From NCBI RefSeq assembly GCF_049532985.1, contig NZ_CP186693.1, positions 2,170,001-2,234,000 of the forward strand: 64,000 bases of DNA, read 5' to 3'. The stretch comes from Promicromonospora sp049532985 (GTDB lineage: Bacteria > Actinomycetota > Actinomycetes > Actinomycetales > Cellulomonadaceae). A program made the position numbers and the translations under genes. The notes under the pieces are model-generated. The model saw only the letters and a list, made by a program, of their open reading frames with translations, was not told where the DNA came from and made no database searches. This document shows positions 58,668 to 64,000 of the stretch, one piece after another; the stretch's first letter is position 1; the number at the start of each line of letters is the position of its first letter.

Positions 58668-59864
58668 CTACTGGGTGCGGCCCGGCCCGCGGGAACCCGG
58701 CCCGAGGTCGCGGACGAACGCGCGCAGGTCCTCCACCAGCAGGTTCGGTACCTCCAGCGCCGGGAAGTGGCCGCCCTCGGTGTGCTCGACCCAGCGCCCC
58801 ACGGCACCCTGCGGGTCCACCACGCGCCGCAGCAGCGGGTGCGCGTCGAAGACGGACCAGGCGGTCGGCGCGTGGGTGCCGCTGAACCAGTCGACGTCCG
58901 AGTGGGACGCCTCGTAGTAGAACTGCGCGGAGGAGGCCCCGGCCCGGGTGAACCAGTAGAGGCTGACGGTGGTCAGCAGCGCGTCCCGGCCGACGGCGGC
59001 GTCGGGGGTCGCGTACGCGGGATTGGTCCAGCCCTGGTACTTCTCGGCGATCCAGGCCAGCAGCGCCACCGGCGAGTCCGTGAGCGCGGGCCCGATCGTG
59101 TCGGGCCGGTGGTTCTGCACCATGAGGTAGCCGAGGTCCTGGGCGTTCAGCGCCGCAACCCGTCCGATCTCCGCGGTCTCGTGCGCGGTGAGCCCGTCGG
59201 GTACCGGGAAGGCCTGGCCGGCCATGGCCAGCAGCCGCCCGTCGACAGCCTTGTGCACGCCGATCACCCGGTCCGGCCGGACCATGGCCAGGTGCCCCAC
59301 GACCGCCGAGCCGATGTCGCTGCCGTGCAGCACGTACCGCTCGTAGCCGAGCCGGGACATGAGCTCCGCGGTCATGTCCGCCGTGCGGGACATCTCCCAG
59401 CCCGTGCCGCTCAGCGGCGTGGAGAACGCGAACCCGGGCAGGGACGGGACCACCACGTGGAAGGCGCCCGCGGCGTCGCCGCCGTGCGCCACCGGGTCGG
59501 TGAGCGGCCCGAGCACACGGGAGTACTCGGCGAACGACCCGGGCCAGCCGTGCAGCAGCACCAGCGGCGTCGCGTCCGGCTCCGGTGAGCGCAGGTGGAC
59601 GTAGTGGACCGGCTGGTCGTCGATCCGGGTGACGAAGTGGGGCAGCTCGCCCAGCAGCGCCTCCTGGGACCGCCAGTCGAACTCGTCGCGCCAGTACTCG
59701 GCGAGGTCGCGCAGGTAGGGCAGCGGGACGCCGCGACCGAAGTCGTCGGTGCGCCCGGGGACGGGCAGCGGCCAGCGGGTCCTGGCGAGCCGGTCGCGCA
59801 GGTCGTCGAGGTCGGCCTGCGGCACGTCGATGCGGAACGGGGTGAGGTCATGGTTCGTGGTCAC
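58668..59864 (-). CDS. Epoxide-hydrolase-family alpha/beta hydrolase (EHN type), paralogue 3
   Basis: 398 residues from the chosen start. EHN N-terminus (FRIDVPQADLDDLRDRLARTRWP), LLHGWPGS, nucleophile elbow HGSDIGSAV (Asp) and catalytic His in TEGGHFPALEVP. The GTG at 59864 starts the protein as VTTNHDL and has TACGGT seven bases before it; an ATG seven codons upstream is possible but covers that box. Divergent from a WYL regulator that may control it. Confidence 0.88.
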   Translation of the reverse strand: MTTNHDLTPFRIDVPQADLDDLRDRLARTRWPLPVPGRTDDFGRGVPLPYLRDLAEYWRDEFDWRSQEALLGELPHFVTRIDDQPVHYVHLRSPEPDATPLVLLHGWPGSFAEYSRVLGPLTDPVAHGGDAAGAFHVVVPSLPGFAFSTPLSGTGWEMSRTADMTAELMSRLGYERYVLHGSDIGSAVVGHLAMVRPDRVIGVHKAVDGRLLAMAGQAFPVPDGLTAHETAEIGRVAALNAQDLGYLMVQNHRPDTIGPALTDSPVALLAWIAEKYQGWTNPAYATPDAAVGRDALLTTVSLYWFTRAGASSAQFYYEASHSDVDWFSGTHAPTAWSVFDAHPLLRRVVDPQGAVGRWVEHTEGGHFPALEVPNLLVEDLRAFVRDLGPGSRGPGRTQ

Positions 59865-59926
59865 GACACCGACCGTAGGAACCATTGCGGCAGAGCAGCT
59901 TCCGCATTCGGTGTGATGATCGGGGG

Positions 59927-60889
59927 ATGCTGGAGACCTCCACCCGTCTGCTCGAGCTGCTGTCCCTGTTGCAGCTGCGACGCGGCTGGACCGGTCAGGA
60001 GCTGGCCGAGCGGCTGGGCGTCTCGGCCCGCACGGTCCGCGCCGACGTCGGACGTCTGCGCGACCTGGGCTATCCCGTCGAGGCCCGCCCCGGGGTGGCC
60101 GGCGGCTACCGGCTGTCGGCGGGCACGGCGATGCCGCCGCTGCTGCTCTCCGACGACGAGGCGGTGGCCGTCGCCGTCGGCCTGCGCTCCGTGGCCGCCC
60201 AAGGCGTGGCCGGCGCGGAGGAGACCACGCTGACCGCGCTCGCCAAGCTCGATCAGGTGCTGCCGCACCGGCTGCGCCGCCGGGTGGACGCCGTCCGGGC
60301 CACGACCGCCGTCGTGCGCGACGACGGGCCCGTCACCGACCCGGCCGTGCTCGGCACGGTCGCGATGGCCGTCCGGTGGACGGAGCTGCTCCGGTTCGAC
60401 TACACCTCCGCGGACGGCGCCACGACGACCCGTCTCGTGGAACCCCGGCACCTCGTGTGCTGGAACATGCGCTGGTACCTCGCCGCATGGGACCGCGACC
60501 GCGGGGACTGGCGGGTCTTCCGGGTCGACCGGATGACGCCGCGGGCCCCGACCGGCGCGCGCTTCGCCCCGCGACCGCCACCGGCCCCGGACGTCACGCG
60601 GTGGGTGACCGACCGGGTCGCACGGGCGACGTGGGGAGTGCGGGCACGGGTGCGGGTGCACGCGCCGGCCGACCAGGTCACACCACTCCTGGCGCCCGGA
60701 GTCGTCGCGGAGCCGCTGGACGAGCGCACGTGCGCCATCGACCTGGGCACCGACGATCCCGACCGGCTCGCGCTCTGGCTCGCGGCACTCGGCCCGGAGG
60801 TCGAGGTCCTGGAGGGCCGGGAGACCGCCGCGGCGTTCCGTCGCCTGGCGGACCGGGCTCAGCGCGCGGCGGGCGTCGCGCCCGCGTAG
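59927..60889 (+). CDS. HTH-WYL transcriptional regulator (YafY/PafC-like), copy 1
   Basis: 320 residues. HTH_11 domain (TRLLELLSLLQLRRGWTGQELAERLGVSARTVRADVGRLRDLGYPVEA) with PGVAGGYRL wing, then a WYL domain with HLVCWNMRWYLAAWDRDRGDWRVFRVDRM and a C-terminal WCX-like domain. These regulators often respond to nucleic-acid or other ligands. The ATG at 59927 starts the HTH as in its paralogue; upstream codons are left out. Overlaps the tail of the next, convergent WYL gene by 31 bp. Divergent from epoxide-hydrolase paralogue 3. Confidence 0.88.
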   Translation: MLETSTRLLELLSLLQLRRGWTGQELAERLGVSARTVRADVGRLRDLGYPVEARPGVAGGYRLSAGTAMPPLLLSDDEAVAVAVGLRSVAAQGVAGAEETTLTALAKLDQVLPHRLRRRVDAVRATTAVVRDDGPVTDPAVLGTVAMAVRWTELLRFDYTSADGATTTRLVEPRHLVCWNMRWYLAAWDRDRGDWRVFRVDRMTPRAPTGARFAPRPPPAPDVTRWVTDRVARATWGVRARVRVHAPADQVTPLLAPGVVAEPLDERTCAIDLGTDDPDRLALWLAALGPEVEVLEGRETAAAFRRLADRAQRAAGVAPA

Positions 60890-61854
60890 CGGGCCGCCAG
60901 CTCCCGGGTCGCCGCGACCAGCTCGGGCGGCCCCACCACCTCGAAGGGCACGTCGAACACCCCGAGCCAGCCGGCCAGCCCGCCCCACGACCACGAGCCC
61001 AGCACCACCCGGCACCGGGGCGCGCCGTCGACGTCGGGCAGCGGCTCGCACAGCCCTCGGGCGCCGATCCACGGCGCGATGTCGGCGGCCCTCGCGTGCA
61101 GCACCACCTCGCCCCGCACCGGCGACGGCGAACCGCTGATCCGGTCGGCGACGAACGCACCCACGTCACCGCCCGGCACCTCCCGCCGGGTGAACCGGGG
61201 CCCCGTACCCGACCGGAGGGTCAGCCGGTCCACCCGGAACAGCCGCCAGTCCGCCCGGTCCAGGTCGTACGCCACCAGGTACCAGCGCCCCTCCGAGGTC
61301 ACCAGGTGGTGCGGCTCCACGCGGCGCGGCGGCCGGAAGGCGGCGTCCCCCTCGCCGACGACGGCCATGCTGCCGCCCGCGTAGTCGAACCGCACCACCT
61401 CCCCCGCCCGGCACGCGGAGCCGAGCGCCAGGAGCGTCTCGGGCTCCACGACCGCATCCTCGGTCCCGGGCCGGCGCCGCACCGTGGTCACCTCCAGCGC
61501 GTCGAGCCGGGACCGGAGCCGGGCAGGCATGACCTGCCGGATCGTCGCGAGCGCCCGCAGTGCGCCCTCCTCCGCCCCGGGGATCGCGGCGGTACGCAGG
61601 GCGAGGGCCACGGCCACGGCCTGCTCGTCGTCGAACAGGAGCGGCGGCAGGTCGGCGCCGGCGGCGAGGCGGTAGCCGCCGTCGGGCCCCTTGGTGGCGT
61701 TGACGGGATAGCCGAGCTCGCGCAGGCGGTCGACGTCGCGCCGCACCGTGCGCGGGCTCACGCCGAGCCGGTCGGCCAGCAGCGCACCCGGCCAGTCGCG
61801 GCGGGCCTGCAGGAGCGACAACAGGGTCAGGAGGCGTCCGGAGGTCTCGAGCAC
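60859..61854 (-). CDS. HTH-WYL transcriptional regulator, copy 2
   Basis: 331 residues. Very similar plan to copy 1: LETSGRLLTLLSLLQARRDWPGALLADRLGVSPRTVRRDVDRLRELGYPV, GPDGGYRL wing, WYL segment HLVTSEGRWYLVAYDLDRADWRLFRVDRL, WCX end. GTG start. Divergent from the DrrAB-like exporter with an inverted repeat in the 93-bp gap, so it probably regulates that pump. The long frame continuing upstream runs antisense through the exporter gene and is not coding. Confidence 0.88.
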   Translation of the reverse strand: MLETSGRLLTLLSLLQARRDWPGALLADRLGVSPRTVRRDVDRLRELGYPVNATKGPDGGYRLAAGADLPPLLFDDEQAVAVALALRTAAIPGAEEGALRALATIRQVMPARLRSRLDALEVTTVRRRPGTEDAVVEPETLLALGSACRAGEVVRFDYAGGSMAVVGEGDAAFRPPRRVEPHHLVTSEGRWYLVAYDLDRADWRLFRVDRLTLRSGTGPRFTRREVPGGDVGAFVADRISGSPSPVRGEVVLHARAADIAPWIGARGLCEPLPDVDGAPRCRVVLGSWSWGGLAGWLGVFDVPFEVVGPPELVAATRELAARYAGATPAAR

Positions 61855-61873
61855 GGATCCAGGATCGCACGCG

Positions 61874-61898
61874 GTAGAGGCCAGGAACTGACCTCTAC
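61874..61898. promoter_or_regulatory. Candidate operator between WYL regulator and exporter
   Basis: Inverted repeat GTAGAGG, 11 bp, CCTCTAC in the divergent 93-bp gap, 50 bp upstream of the exporter start. Likely binding site of the WYL regulator. Confidence 0.55.
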
Positions 61899-61947
61899 TG
61901 ACGAAAGGGTGGGTCCTGTCAGCAGCACCAGGACAGAAGGAGACACC

Positions 61948-63107
<1,160 letters not shown>

Positions 63108-63111
<4 letters not shown>

Positions 63112-63929
63112 GCGCCGCGACCCTGTCCCCCGGCTCGGCCCCGACCACACCGGCCCGCCCGCTCCCCCGGCGCAGCCTCGTCCGTGACACCCGGATCGTG
63201 CTCCTGCGAGAGCTCGCCCCCGTGGTGCGCGACCCGTTCTCGCTGGTCTTCGGCCTGATCCAGCCCCTGGTGTTCCTCGGCCTGTTCGGTCCGCTGCTGG
63301 CGGGCTCCGCGGGCGGGAGCCTGGGCGGCGACGTCTGGCTCTGGTTCGTGCCCGCCGTGCTGGCCATGACCACCCTGTTCGGCACGTCGGTCACGGGCTC
63401 CAACCTGCAGCTCGACCTCACCTCGGGGGTGCACGAGCGGATGCTCGTCACCCCGCTGTCGCGCTCGGCGCAGCTCGTCGGCCGCGCGCTGAAGGAGATG
63501 GTGCCGATCGTCGCCCAGTCGGCGGTCGTGCTGCTGGTGATGCTGCCGTTCGGCCTGCGGCCCGACCCGGTGGGCGCGGTGCTGACACTGCTGCAGCTGG
63601 CGGTGCTCGGCATCGGCGTCGGCTCGCTGTCCTACGCGCTCGCCCTGGCGGTACGCAAGCAGGAGTGGATGTTCTGGGTGGTGCAGCAGACGGTCCTGTT
63701 CCCGGTGATGCTGCTGTCCGGCATGCTGCTGCCCCTGGAGTCCGGCCCGGCCTGGATGCGCGCCGTCTCGGCGGTGAACCCGCTGCGCTACGTCGTCGAC
63801 TCCGGCCGCGCGGCCTTCGCGGGCGACATCCTCTCGACGACGGTCGCCTGGGGCTGGCTGGCGGCCGTCGCCACGGCGGCCGTGGGCCTGACGATCGGCG
63901 TCCGCGCCATCCTCCGCTCCACGGACTGA
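63108..63929 (+). CDS. ABC-2 type exporter permease (DrrB-like)
   Basis: 273 residues, six membrane segments. DRRB-type motifs: VRDPFSLVFGLIQPLVFLGLFGPLL, GVHERMLVTPLSRSAQLVGRALKE and a C-terminal LLSGMLLPLESGPAWMRAVSAVNPLRYVVD. Forms the channel of the exporter with the ATPase, whose gene it overlaps (ATGA). Confidence 0.92.
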
Positions 63930-63944
63930 CCCCGCCCGCCCGCT

Positions 63945-63999
63945 GAGTGCTGGATGTTCGCCCTTCTTCGTGTGCCAGGAGGGCGAATACCCAGCACTC
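63945..63999. terminator. Long hairpin downstream of the exporter operon
   Basis: 20-nt arms (63945-63964 and 63980-63999) pairing GAGTGCTGG-TTCGCCCT with one mismatch and one G-T wobble; loop 15 nt. It starts 15 bases after the permease stop and ends at the window edge. Arm start GAGTGCTGG also occurs in the hairpin at 51382. Confidence 0.6.
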
Positions 64000-64000
64000 G

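Overview
The window is very GC-rich (third codon positions are almost always G or C), with short intergenic gaps, many ATGA/GTGA gene overlaps, frequent GTG starts, and families such as WYL regulators, a deazaflavin-type DUF385 enzyme and a giant Ig/FN3 exported protein. This points to a high-GC actinobacterium. A plant-polymer-degrading Micrococcales lineage (Promicromonosporaceae or Cellulomonadaceae) is my best guess, from general resemblance only.

Layout. 1-1.9 kb: 3' part missing of a CPH-type copper P-type ATPase with a CsoR-like operator. 2-13.1 kb: a minus-strand operon with a ribose-type sugar ABC importer (ATPase, two permeases, lipoprotein), a TIM-barrel sugar isomerase/epimerase, a large exported ThuA + glucose/sorbosone dehydrogenase-like protein and a small membrane protein. 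13.1-16.7 kb: copper operon copZ, an exported HVHP-motif protein and copA, behind two CsoR-like palindromes. 16.9-23.5 kb: a membrane-anchored L7/L12-like protein and a 2020-residue Ig/FN3 protein. 23.5-27.3 kb: MarR regulator divergent from a stand-alone RND pump. 27.3-29.1 kb: repeats, an epoxide-hydrolase-like enzyme and a long hairpin.

29.1-47.5 kb is the most interesting part: two divergent operons around a GntR/FCD regulator. The minus-strand arm encodes a complete hydroxyproline-to-2-oxoglutarate pathway: three-subunit D-hydroxyproline dehydrogenase, deaminase, 4-hydroxyproline epimerase and 2-oxoglutarate semialdehyde dehydrogenase. The plus-strand arm encodes an oligopeptide ABC importer, a prolyl-iminopeptidase-like hydrolase, a Xaa-Pro aminopeptidase and a GH127 beta-L-arabinofuranosidase. 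I infer that together they import arabinosylated hydroxyproline peptides (extensin-type plant cell-wall glycoproteins), strip the arabinose, release hydroxyproline and burn it.

47.5-64 kb: a hairpin cluster, a second epoxide-hydrolase paralogue, a TetR/DUF385 pair, a CmtR-like ArsR + CDF metal exporter operon, TetR with two SDR enzymes, a DctA-type dicarboxylate symporter next to a CitA/DcuS-like two-component system, an unrecognised 186-residue protein, a third epoxide-hydrolase paralogue, two tail-to-tail WYL regulators and a DrrAB-like ABC exporter. No tRNA, rRNA, CRISPR, insertion sequence or phage gene was seen.
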